Assembly (NCBI GenBank): GCA_903886275.1
Contig: CAISLN010000040.1
Span: 107,849-171,848, forward strand
DNA: 64,000 nucleotides
Origin: an uncultured beta proteobacterium
GTDB lineage: Bacteria; Pseudomonadota; Gammaproteobacteria; Burkholderiales; Burkholderiaceae_C
Direction: 5' to 3'
The notes under the pieces were generated by a model. The model ran no database searches, was not told where the DNA came from, and was given only the letters and a program-made list of their open reading frames with translations. A program made the translations under genes and the position numbers. Of this stretch, positions 18,324 through 25,762 are shown piece after piece (positions within the stretch are counted from its first letter, which is position 1; each line of letters opens with the position of its first letter).

Positions 18324-19624
18324 TGGCCACCTTTGGTTGGAGCGAGGGCTGGCGCTACGGCCTGATGGGGCTGCCCCTGGCCTTTGTGGCGCTGCCCCTG
18401 TATGTGATGCTGCCCAACTACTACGCCCTGCACTTTGGTGTGCCGCTGGCCAGCCTGGGTGCGCTGCTGCTGGGTGCGCGCCTGCTGGACGCGCTGGTAG
18501 ACCCCTTGCTGGGGCGCTGGAGCGACCACCTATTTGCACGGGCGCCGCAGCAACTGCTGGGCTGGGCGGCATTGGCGGCCCTGCTGCTGGCGCTTGGATT
18601 CGCGCTCTTGTTTTTCCCGCCACCACTCGCCCTGCCGTGGCTGCTGGCCTGGGCCTCTGGCTGCCTGCTGCTGACCTATGCGTCGTTTAGCGCGCTGTCC
18701 ATACTGCACCAGAGCTGGGGTGCGCGCCTGGGCGGCGATGCCCTGCAGCGCGCCCGGATCGTGGGCTGGCGTGAAGGCCTGGGCCTGTTGGGCGTGGTGC
18801 TGGCATCGCTGGCGCCCTATGCCCTGGGGCTGGCCGGCACCGCAATGCTGTTTGTGTTGGCGCTGGCGGCCGGTTGGTGGGCCTTAAGCCTGGCACCCAA
18901 GCCAGCGGCGTGCACCTTTGTCCCGCCGGGCGACACCACCGCACAGCAGCTTCATAACTTCAAGCGCCCGGCCTCGATCTGGCTGCCGTTTACCCGGCCA
19001 GCCTTTCGCGCCCTGCTGGCGGTGTTCATGGTCAACGGCATTGCCAGCGCCCTGCCCGCCACCTTGATTCTGTTTTTTGTGCAGGACCGGCTGCAGGCAC
19101 CGGCCTCCATGCAGGCGGCATTTTTGGGCGCCTATTTTTTGAGCGCGGCGTTGTCGATACCGCTGTGGCTGCGCCTGGTGCGGCGCATCGGACTGGAACG
19201 CAGCTGGGGCCTTGGCATGTTGCTGGCCGTGGCGGTGTTCGTGTTTGCCGCCCAGTTGGGCGCCGGTGACGCCAGCGCCTTCTTGCTGGTCTGCGCCCTC
19301 TCCGGCGTGGCCCTGGGCACCGACCTGGCGTTGCCCGCCGCAATGCTGGCCGGTTGCATTGCCGCCAATGGCGATGGGGGACACGCCGAGGGCGCCTACT
19401 TTGGCTGGTGGAACTTTGCCACCAAGCTCAACCTGGCGCTGGCCGCCGGCCTGGCACTGCCCACGTTGGCCTGGCTGGGCTATGCACCGGGCGCGCAGGA
19501 CGCCAACGCGCTGCAAACCCTCACCTTCGCCTACTGCCTGCTGCCCTGCGCCCTCAAGCTGCTGGCAGCAACGCTGCTCCATACCCTCCTCCTCCGAAAG
19601 ACCCCATGCAAGTCCGCCACCTGA
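18323..19624 (+). CDS. MFS transporter (GPH-like)
   Basis: The 433-residue product is strongly hydrophobic with about 12 predicted membrane helices. The segment LLDALVDPLLGRWSD between helices 2 and 3 is the pattern of the GPH/MFS_2 group, whose members carry sugars, or lysophospholipid-like substrates in eukaryotic MFSD2 proteins. Within this lipid-related operon an amphipathic or lipid substrate is possible, but nothing in the sequence proves it. The start overlaps the stop of the upstream gene (TGATG) and its end overlaps the next gene by 19 bases. Confidence 0.85.
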   Translation: MATFGWSEGWRYGLMGLPLAFVALPLYVMLPNYYALHFGVPLASLGALLLGARLLDALVDPLLGRWSDHLFARAPQQLLGWAALAALLLALGFALLFFPPPLALPWLLAWASGCLLLTYASFSALSILHQSWGARLGGDALQRARIVGWREGLGLLGVVLASLAPYALGLAGTAMLFVLALAAGWWALSLAPKPAACTFVPPGDTTAQQLHNFKRPASIWLPFTRPAFRALLAVFMVNGIASALPATLILFFVQDRLQAPASMQAAFLGAYFLSAALSIPLWLRLVRRIGLERSWGLGMLLAVAVFVFAAQLGAGDASAFLLVCALSGVALGTDLALPAAMLAGCIAANGDGGHAEGAYFGWWNFATKLNLALAAGLALPTLAWLGYAPGAQDANALQTLTFAYCLLPCALKLLAATLLHTLLLRKTPCKSAT

Positions 19625-20142
19625 TTGCCAGCATCGCCTGCGCCTCTGCCTTCCTGCTGGGCGGCTGCGCCTCGCAGAAAATCGAGGACTACGCCCACCA
19701 GACGCCGACACTGGATTTGCAGCAGTATTTCAACGGAACGCTAGACGCCTATGGCGTGTTCACCGACCGCTCGGGTGCGGTGGTCAAGCGCTTCAGCGTC
19801 GTCATGGTCTGCCAGTGGCGGGGCGACGAGGGCACGCTCGACGAGTCGTTCACCTACTCCGATGGCAGCAAGGGAAAGCGCGTCTGGCACCTGACGAAAC
19901 TGGCTGACGGCCGCTATACAGGCAGCGCCGGGGACGTGCTGGGAACGGCCCTGGGCCAGACCCGCGGCAACGCCTTCCACTGGAACTACAGCCTGAACCT
20001 GCCGGTGGACGGCACCAGTTATGAGGTGCAGTTTGACGACTGGATGTACCTGATGAACGACCGGGTGATGCTCAACAAGGCCAGCATGCGCAAGTTCGGC
20101 GTCGAGTTGGGCGAGGTCACGCTGTCTTTTTACAAGCGCTAA
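19606..20142 (+). CDS. DUF3833 lipoprotein
   Basis: The 178-residue protein carries a lipoprotein signal ending LGGC (Cys21) and matches the DUF3833 family (YFNGTLDAYGVFTDRSG; DDWMYLMNDRVMLNKASM). The family is of unknown function and is predicted here to be anchored in the envelope. It is repeatedly found with CFA-type and chalcone-isomerase-like genes. The start lies inside the 3' end of the MFS gene and its stop overlaps the next ATG by one base (TAATG). Confidence 0.85.
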   Translation: MQVRHLIASIACASAFLLGGCASQKIEDYAHQTPTLDLQQYFNGTLDAYGVFTDRSGAVVKRFSVVMVCQWRGDEGTLDESFTYSDGSKGKRVWHLTKLADGRYTGSAGDVLGTALGQTRGNAFHWNYSLNLPVDGTSYEVQFDDWMYLMNDRVMLNKASMRKFGVELGEVTLSFYKR

Positions 20143-20921
20143 TGGGCTGGCTCTCTTCTTTGAATCCGCGCCAAACCGACTGGCGTGGCAAGCGCATCTG
20201 GATCATTGGCGCCAGCAGCGGCATTGGCCGGGCCACGGCCAGCGCCCTGCATGCGGCGGGTGCGCAGGTGATTGTGTCGGCGCGCCAGCAAGACGCGCTG
20301 CAGGAATTTGCCGCGCAACATGCGGGTGCCCAGGCGCTGGTACTGGATGCGTCCGACCGCCTGGCGGTGCAGGCGGCGGCGCAGCAGGTGCTGGCACTGG
20401 GCCGGTTGGACTGCGTGCTGTATTGCGCCGGCTACTACCAGGCCATGCGCGGCTTTGCGCTGGACCTGGAGCTGGGCCTACGCCATATGCAGGTGAACTA
20501 CTTTGGCGCCCTCTACCTGCTCGACGCCTTGTTGCAACCCCTGCTGAAACAGGGCGGTGCGCACATCAGCCTGGTGGGCAGTGTGGCGGGCTACCGCGGC
20601 CTGCCCAACAGCCTGGCCTACGGACCAAGCAAGGCCGCACTGATCCATCTGGCAGAGACCTTGTATCTGGATTTGCACGACAGGGGCATGGGCGTGTCCA
20701 TCATCAACCCCGGCTTTGTGCAGACGCCGCTCACCGCCGGCAACGACTTTGCCATGCCGGCCCTGTTGACACCCCAGCAGGCGGCGCAGGCCATCCTCAA
20801 GGGCTGGGCCAGCGGCGCCTTTGAAATCCACTTTCCCAAGCGTTTTACACTGGGGCTCAAATTTTTGCGCCTGCTGCCCTACCGTGCCTACTTTGCGCTG
20901 GTCGGACGGGCCACCCGATGA
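20142..20921 (+). CDS. Short-chain dehydrogenase/reductase
   Basis: The 259-residue product is a classical SDR. The cofactor site is WIIGASSGIGRATA, the catalytic serine is in ISLVGSVAGYRG and the YxxxK motif is YGPSKAAL. The acidic/basic discrimination after the second strand (VSARQQD) suggests NADP(H), tentatively. It probably reduces or oxidises a hydroxyl or keto group on the lipid product of this operon; substrate unknown. It overlaps the next gene by four bases. Confidence 0.88.
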   Translation: MGWLSSLNPRQTDWRGKRIWIIGASSGIGRATASALHAAGAQVIVSARQQDALQEFAAQHAGAQALVLDASDRLAVQAAAQQVLALGRLDCVLYCAGYYQAMRGFALDLELGLRHMQVNYFGALYLLDALLQPLLKQGGAHISLVGSVAGYRGLPNSLAYGPSKAALIHLAETLYLDLHDRGMGVSIINPGFVQTPLTAGNDFAMPALLTPQQAAQAILKGWASGAFEIHFPKRFTLGLKFLRLLPYRAYFALVGRATR

Positions 20922-21376
20922 GCCAGAACCTTCCAACGCCGGCGCACTGCACTGCTGCGGCCAGCCAACTGGCCCGCTTCTTCGAAACCCTGAGCCCTGA
21001 GAGCGTGAACGATGTGGTGTGTTTTTATGCCGCAGATGCGCGCTTCAAAGACCCGTTCAACGATGTGACCGGCGTGCCCGCCATCGCGCATATTTTTGCC
21101 CATATGTTCAACCGGCTGGACCAGCCACACTTTGTCGTGACCGAGCAACTGGTGCAGGGCGCGCAATGCTTTATGTGCTGGGAGTTCCGCTTTGGCTTCA
21201 AGGGGCGGCCCAATGCCGGGCCGCAGGTGATTTTGGGCGCCACGCATCTGGTGTTTTCAGAGCAGGGACTGGTGACGCTGCACCGCGACTACTGGGACGC
21301 GGCCGAGGAGCTGTATGAAAAACTGCCCGTGCTGGGCAGCCTGATGCGCTGGCTCAAGCGCCGCGCAAACAGCTAG
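20918..21376 (+). CDS. NTF2-like (SnoaL-type) protein
   Basis: The 152-residue product has the composition of the NTF2/SnoaL alpha+beta barrel fold (LARFFETLSPESVNDVVCFYAADARFKDPFNDVTG at the N terminus, given here as family evidence in two parts: LARFFETL and YAADARFKDPFNDV). Such proteins are enzymes or binding proteins for small hydrophobic molecules. It is the last gene of the eight-gene operon and starts within the SDR stop (ATGA). The homologous position in related clusters is occupied by a protein of this type. Specific role unknown. Confidence 0.82.
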   Translation: MSQNLPTPAHCTAAASQLARFFETLSPESVNDVVCFYAADARFKDPFNDVTGVPAIAHIFAHMFNRLDQPHFVVTEQLVQGAQCFMCWEFRFGFKGRPNAGPQVILGATHLVFSEQGLVTLHRDYWDAAEELYEKLPVLGSLMRWLKRRANS

Positions 21377-21416
21377 CGTCTAGCGCGTCTGCCATCGGCA
21401 CGACCAGGAAGCCACG

Positions 21417-21977
21417 TCACTTCCAGCGGATAGGCTCAATGTCCACGCTGTTGGTGCTGTCACCCAGTGTGAGCACACCTTCCTGCACCGTGGCCTGCAA
21501 CTGCATACTGCGCTGGGCCAGTGGGATCAGGGCCTGGCTGGCCAGCGTGGGAATGCGGAACACCGACAAGTTTTTGGGTCGGCTGAGCTTGCTCTCCATG
21601 CCCTTCCACCAGACCTCTGCCGCATGGTTAAAGCAATACAGCACCACCTCGTCGGCCTTGCCGCAGGCCTTGAGCAGGGGCTTGTCCTCGGGCTGGCCGA
21701 CCTCGATCCACAGGCGCGTGAGGCCGGTGAAGTCGCGCAGCCAAGCGTCGGGTTCGTTCACGTCGGACAGACCGGCGCCAAAGGACAGGGTGGCGTCGCC
21801 ACCGCACACGCTTTGCAGCTTGTAGGCCTGTAGCGCCAGGGCCACCAGGCGCACCATCATGCGTTCATCGGTCTCGCTGGGGTGGCGTGCCAGCGTCAGC
21901 GCGTGGTCGGCGTAGTAGCTGTTGTCGATGTCGGCAATCTGCAGACTGGCTTTGAAGATGGTGGATTTAATGGCCAT
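21417..21977 (-). CDS. yaeQ: YaeQ family protein
   Basis: The 186-residue product starts MAIKSTIFKASLQIADIDN and contains the family core HPSETDERMMVRLVALAL and LWIEVGQPEDK. YaeQ has a PD-(D/E)XK-related fold; despite structural data the function remains undefined, with an old suggestion of haemolysin-expression effects. It follows purB on the same strand, its start overlapping the purB stop by one base, so the two are co-transcribed. Confidence 0.92.
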   Translation of the reverse strand: MAIKSTIFKASLQIADIDNSYYADHALTLARHPSETDERMMVRLVALALQAYKLQSVCGGDATLSFGAGLSDVNEPDAWLRDFTGLTRLWIEVGQPEDKPLLKACGKADEVVLYCFNHAAEVWWKGMESKLSRPKNLSVFRIPTLASQALIPLAQRSMQLQATVQEGVLTLGDSTNSVDIEPIRWK

Positions 21978-23356
21978 CAGACGCGCTTGGCCAACTCGGC
22001 GGCCATGCCGATATAGGTGGCCGGCGTCATGGCCAGCAAGCGGTCTTTTTCGGCCTGCGGCAGTTCCAGCCCGGCAATAAAGCCGCGCATCAGTTCCTGC
22101 GTCATGGCCTCGCCACGGGTGAACTTCTTGAGCTGCTCATAGGGCTGTGGCAGGCCAAAGCGGCGCATCACGGTCTGTATCGGCTCGGCCAACACTTCCC
22201 AAGAGGCGTTGAGGTCTTCGGCAATCGCGGCCTTGTTGATTTCGAGCTTGTTGAGGCCGGTCATCAGCGACTGGTAGGCCAGTGCCGCATAGCCCAGGGC
22301 CACGCCGATATTGCGCAGCACGGTGGAGTCGGTCAGGTCACGCTGCCAGCGCGATACCGGCAGCTTCTCGGCCATGTGGCGCAGCACGGCATTGGCCAGG
22401 CCCAGATTGCCCTCGGCGTTTTCAAAGTCGATCGGATTGACCTTGTGCGGCATGGTGCTAGAGCCCACTTCGCCATCGCGCAGCTTTTGCTTGAAATAGC
22501 CCAGCGACACATAGCCCCAGATGTCGCGCGACAGGTCAATCAGGATGGTGTTGGTGCGGGCCACCGCATCAAACAACTCCGCCATGTAGTCGTGCGGCTC
22601 GATCTGGGTGCTAAAGGGCTGAAAGTCCAGGCCCAGGCCCAGCGGCTCGGACGTCTCCACCACTTTTTTGCTGAAGGCCTCCCAGTCAAACTCAGGCCAA
22701 GCCGACAGATGGGCGTTGTAATTGCCAACGGCGCCATTCATCTTGGCCAAAATTTTCACTGAGGCGATGCGGTCGCAGGCGGTTTGCAGGCGCACCACCA
22801 CATTGGCCAGTTCCTTGCCCACGGTGGTGGGGCTGGCGGTCTGTCCATGGGTGCGGCTGAGCATGGGCACCTCGGCGTGGGCTTGGGCCATGTCGCGCAG
22901 TTTGAGCACCAGCTTGTCCAGCAGGGGCAACACCACGACGTCGCGCGCAGAGCGCAGTTGCAGGCCGTGGCTGGTGTTGTTGATGTCTTCGCTGGTGCAA
23001 GCAAAGTGCACAAACTCGCCGGCCTTTTCCAGCTCGGGCCTGGCCTCGAACTTGGACTTGATCCAGTATTCCACCGCCTTCACATCGTGGTTGGTGGTCT
23101 TCTCTATGGCCTTGATGGCTTCGCCATCGGCCTCGGAAAAGTTCTTCACCAGGCCCAGCAGGTAGGTGCGGGCACCGGGGCTCAGGGGTTTGAATTCGGC
23201 AAAGCCGGCGTCGCTCAGTGCGATGAACCAGACCACCTCGACCTGCACGCGGCGGTGCATATAGCCCAGCTCGCTGGTCAAGGGGCGCAGGGTGGCAAGC
23301 TTGGCGGCGTAGCGGCCGTCCAGTGGGGAGAGTGCGGAGATGGCGGAGAAAGTCAT
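21977..23356 (-). CDS. purB: Adenylosuccinate lyase
   Basis: The 459-residue protein is PurB, which removes fumarate from SAICAR and from adenylosuccinate in purine synthesis. It belongs to the fumarase/aspartase superfamily; the signature GSSTMPHKVNPIDFENAEG is intact, as are TSEDINNTSHGLQLR and SRTHGQTASPTTVGKE. Its start MTFSAISALSPLDGRYAAKL is typical of the E. coli-type enzyme. It is the first gene of a two-gene unit with yaeQ. Confidence 0.97.
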   Translation of the reverse strand: MTFSAISALSPLDGRYAAKLATLRPLTSELGYMHRRVQVEVVWFIALSDAGFAEFKPLSPGARTYLLGLVKNFSEADGEAIKAIEKTTNHDVKAVEYWIKSKFEARPELEKAGEFVHFACTSEDINNTSHGLQLRSARDVVVLPLLDKLVLKLRDMAQAHAEVPMLSRTHGQTASPTTVGKELANVVVRLQTACDRIASVKILAKMNGAVGNYNAHLSAWPEFDWEAFSKKVVETSEPLGLGLDFQPFSTQIEPHDYMAELFDAVARTNTILIDLSRDIWGYVSLGYFKQKLRDGEVGSSTMPHKVNPIDFENAEGNLGLANAVLRHMAEKLPVSRWQRDLTDSTVLRNIGVALGYAALAYQSLMTGLNKLEINKAAIAEDLNASWEVLAEPIQTVMRRFGLPQPYEQLKKFTRGEAMTQELMRGFIAGLELPQAEKDRLLAMTPATYIGMAAELAKRV

Positions 23357-23454
23357 CCGCGAATTGTAGGTTGTGCGCCAACCCGGTTAGCGCAGGGCTT
23401 TTTTGCAGGCACCCTGTGGATAGAATGAATGCCTCTCACCACTCCAGGCCAGCC

Positions 23455-24069
23455 ATGAAACTTATCGGATCCACCAGCAGCCCCTACGTGCGCAAGGTGC
23501 GGATAGTGATGGCGGAAAAAAAGCTGGAATACGCTTTTGTCACCGAGGACGTTTGGGCCCAGAGCACCACCATTACCGACTCCAATCCCCTGGGCAAGGT
23601 GCCCTGCTTGATCATGGAAGGCGCCGATGCGCTGTTTGACTCACGCGTCATCGTCGAGTACCTGGACACCCTCTCGCCGGTGGGCAAGCTGATCCCGAGC
23701 GTGGGCCGTGAACGTGCCGAAATCAAAACCTGGGAAGCGCTTGCAGATGGCGTGCTGGACGCCGCCATTCTGGCGCGACTGGAAGCCACCTGGCATGGCC
23801 GCTCCGAGGCGCAGCGCAGCCAGGCCTGGATAGATCGGCAGTTGGGTAAGTGCAACGACGCGCTGAAAGCCATGAGCAGGGGACTGGGAGACAAGCCGCA
23901 TTGCGCGGGCATCTATTTCAGCCTGGGCGACGTTGCGATCGGTTGTGCGCTGGGCTATCTGGACTTCCGCTTCCCAGAACTCGACTGGCGCACCGAATAC
24001 CCGAACCTGGTCAAGCTGCACAACAAGCTCATGCAGCGCGCCAGCTTTGCAGAAACCGTTCCTGTCTAG
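23455..24069 (+). CDS. Glutathione S-transferase family protein
   Basis: The 204-residue product has an N-terminal thioredoxin-like GST domain (MKLIGSTSSPYVRKVRIVMAEK; VPCLIMEGADALFDSRVIVEYL holds the cis-Pro and glutathione gamma-glutamyl contact region) and a helical C-terminal domain. It is closest in style to the YibF/HSP26-like GSTs of proteobacteria. Substrate unknown. The ATG at 23455 is preferred because the thioredoxin fold begins right there. It diverges from purB across a 98-base gap. Confidence 0.9.
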   Translation: MKLIGSTSSPYVRKVRIVMAEKKLEYAFVTEDVWAQSTTITDSNPLGKVPCLIMEGADALFDSRVIVEYLDTLSPVGKLIPSVGRERAEIKTWEALADGVLDAAILARLEATWHGRSEAQRSQAWIDRQLGKCNDALKAMSRGLGDKPHCAGIYFSLGDVAIGCALGYLDFRFPELDWRTEYPNLVKLHNKLMQRASFAETVPV

Positions 24070-24134
24070 CACTGCACGGATCCGACCGGATGAAGCAGGC
24101 CTCAGCCGCCAGAGGGCTCGGCACGCAAAACTCT

Positions 24135-24575
24135 TTAGACCGCGCGCTCGGCATATTTGTTAAAACGCCAGGCCGTGCCCTCGAGCGTAATGCGACGCCA
24201 ACTGGCGCGCTTTTCTGCCGGACCCATTTCGATCCAGCGCTGCACCTCTTCAAAGCTGCGCCCGCAACCCTTGCAAACGGCGTCGCCCTGGCTGGTGGAA
24301 CAGATGGCAATGCAGGGCGTGTCGGGGGTGCTGTGGTACCACTCCATCCAGGCCTCCAGCGCTGCGCTGGGCATGCTGGGCGCGTCGGCATAGCTTTCAC
24401 GAAAAAACACCAACTGGGCGTAGACCTCGGCCAAGGCGCTTGTGGGCGCGGGCAGTGCACCCCCATCGGACGCAGGTGTTCTTGCACGCCAGTAGTTGAT
24501 GGCGGCTTCGATATCGGTGATGTGTATGCCGGTCACGGATTGGCAATGCCGCTTGGGGAAGATGAATGGCATCAT
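24135..24575 (-). CDS. DUF3717-DUF1289 fusion protein
   Basis: The 146-residue product appears to join two small domains. Residues about 17-62 (GIHITDIEAAINYWRAR, then ALAEVYAQLVFFRESY) match DUF3717, a betaproteobacterial domain. Residues about 85-140 (PDTPCIAICSTSQGDAVCKGCGRS, shown as CIAICSTSQG and CKGCGRSFEEVQRWI) match DUF1289, a short cysteine-rich domain likely to bind a metal through its four cysteines. The ATG pair at 24575/24572 gives an odd N terminus; a GTG start just before TGIHITDIE is also possible. The functions of both domains are unknown. Confidence 0.75.
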   Translation of the reverse strand: MMPFIFPKRHCQSVTGIHITDIEAAINYWRARTPASDGGALPAPTSALAEVYAQLVFFRESYADAPSMPSAALEAWMEWYHSTPDTPCIAICSTSQGDAVCKGCGRSFEEVQRWIEMGPAEKRASWRRITLEGTAWRFNKYAERAV

Positions 24576-24593
24576 AGCCCGCAGCGCCAGTGC

Positions 24594-24641
24594 AGGCACT
24601 GCGCCAGGCCCCACATTTTGCGGGGCTTCCGGCGCCTGCCT
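24594..24641 (+). promoter_or_regulatory. Long leader hairpin before the TerC-family gene
   Basis: AGGCA-CT-GCGCC (24594-24605) can pair with GGCGC-C-TGCCT (24631-24641), enclosing an inner GCCCC/GGGGC stem. The structure ends 27 bases before the ATG and has no T-tract, so it is not a simple terminator. TerC-family genes are often controlled by manganese riboswitches (yybP-ykoY class), but I do not see that class's conserved core here. A regulatory RNA structure is inferred. Confidence 0.4.
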
Positions 24642-24668
24642 AAGATCGCTCACTAAAAGGTGGTATTT

Positions 24669-25361
24669 ATGGAAATGTTCTCTGCATCCTGGTTCTCGAC
24701 CCTGTTGTCGATTGTCCTGATTGATCTGGTGTTGGCTGGCGACAACGCCATCGTCATCGCCCTGGCCGCGCGCAACCTGCCGGCGCAGCTCAGGACCCGG
24801 GCCATCCTGTGGGGCACGATAGGTGCCATTGCGGTGCGCTCGGTGATGACCCTGTGCGTAGTCTGGCTGCTGCAAATTCCCGGACTGATGGCCGTGGGCG
24901 GCCTCGCCCTGCTCTGGATTGCCTACCAATTGCTCGCCGATGGCGGTAGCAGTGAACACGATGGACCCAGCGCCACCACGTTCATGGGTGCCATGAAGAC
25001 CATCATCGTGGCCGACGCCCTGATGGGTGTAGACAATGTGCTGGGGGTAGCCGGTGCCGCCCATGGCGCGTTTGACCTGGTGGTGATAGGCCTGCTGGTG
25101 AGCGTGCCCATCGTGGTCTATGGCAGCACCTTGGTGCTGCATCTGGTGGAGCGCTTCCCGGTGATCATCAAACTCGGTGCCGCCGTGCTGGCCTTCACTG
25201 CCGCCAAGATGGTGGTCAGTGAGCCTCTGCTGGTCGGCCTGTTCGGCGACGCCCATCTGGAGTTGGAGCCGATGCAAAGCGCAGCGCGCTGGGCCGCCTA
25301 TGCCATCGCGGTAGCAGGCGTGCTGGGCGCAGGTTGGTGGAAGCAGCGCAAAAAGGGGTAG
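24669..25361 (+). CDS. TerC/YjbE family integral membrane protein
   Basis: The 230-residue product has about seven membrane helices and the TerC-family charged motifs inside helices: LIDLVLAGDNAIVIALAARNLP near the N terminus (Asp-Asn) and VADALMGVDNVLGVAGAAHG in the second repeat. Members are linked to manganese export (Alx, MeeF/MeeY), tellurite resistance and metal loading of exported enzymes. The ATG at 24669 has AAAAGG about nine bases upstream. Manganese handling is the best guess for the substrate. Confidence 0.9.
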   Translation: MEMFSASWFSTLLSIVLIDLVLAGDNAIVIALAARNLPAQLRTRAILWGTIGAIAVRSVMTLCVVWLLQIPGLMAVGGLALLWIAYQLLADGGSSEHDGPSATTFMGAMKTIIVADALMGVDNVLGVAGAAHGAFDLVVIGLLVSVPIVVYGSTLVLHLVERFPVIIKLGAAVLAFTAAKMVVSEPLLVGLFGDAHLELEPMQSAARWAAYAIAVAGVLGAGWWKQRKKG

Positions 25362-25408
25362 ATGGCCCTTCTGCCTCTTGCGCCTATGCCGGTGCTATGC
25401 TGAACGCT

Positions 25409-25762
25409 ATGAAAATCCTCGCAAAATGGCTTCTCAGCGCTGTCGCCCTGCTGGCGGTGGCGCATCTCTACAACGGTGTGGTGGTGCAGAGCTTTTCGTC
25501 CGCGCTGGTGGCGGCGCTGGTGATTGGCTTCTTCAACATGCTGGTGCGCCCGGTCCTGGTGGTGCTGACGCTACCGGTGACGGTGCTCACCCTGGGTCTG
25601 TTCCTGTTCGTCATCAACGCCCTGATGTTTTACTGGGCCTCGGCGCTGCTGGACGGCTTTCAGGTGCGCGGCTTTGGCGCCGCGCTGATCGGCTCGCTGC
25701 TGTATTCGCTGCTCGGGTTGGTGATCAACTCAGCGCTCGAGAGCCTGTTCACGCAACGTTGA
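25409..25762 (+). CDS. Phage holin family 4 (YvlD-like) membrane protein
   Basis: The 117-residue product has four predicted helices (WLLSAVALLAVAHLY; ALVAALVIGFFNMLV; LGLFLFVINALMFYW; LIGSLLYSLLGLVI) and matches the mycobacterial 4TM/phage holin family 4 group, which despite its name is usually chromosomal and of unknown function. Two ATGs, 25397 and 25409, are possible. The 3' end overlaps the convergent M48 gene by 33 bases. Confidence 0.85.
   Translation: MKILAKWLLSAVALLAVAHLYNGVVVQSFSSALVAALVIGFFNMLVRPVLVVLTLPVTVLTLGLFLFVINALMFYWASALLDGFQVRGFGAALIGSLLYSLLGLVINSALESLFTQR

Noticed and set aside
24541..24668. yybP-ykoY manganese riboswitch before the TerC-family gene
   Set aside because: A TTGGGGA element is present, but I cannot find the rest of the conserved core, so only an unnamed hairpin is reported.
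24575..25277. Upstream extension of the DUF3717-DUF1289 gene across the TerC-family gene
   Set aside because: The extension is antisense to a clear membrane protein gene and has no domain match.
25409..25762. Prophage holin
   Set aside because: The family name mentions phage, but no lysin, structural or integrase gene is nearby; this is a chromosomal membrane protein.
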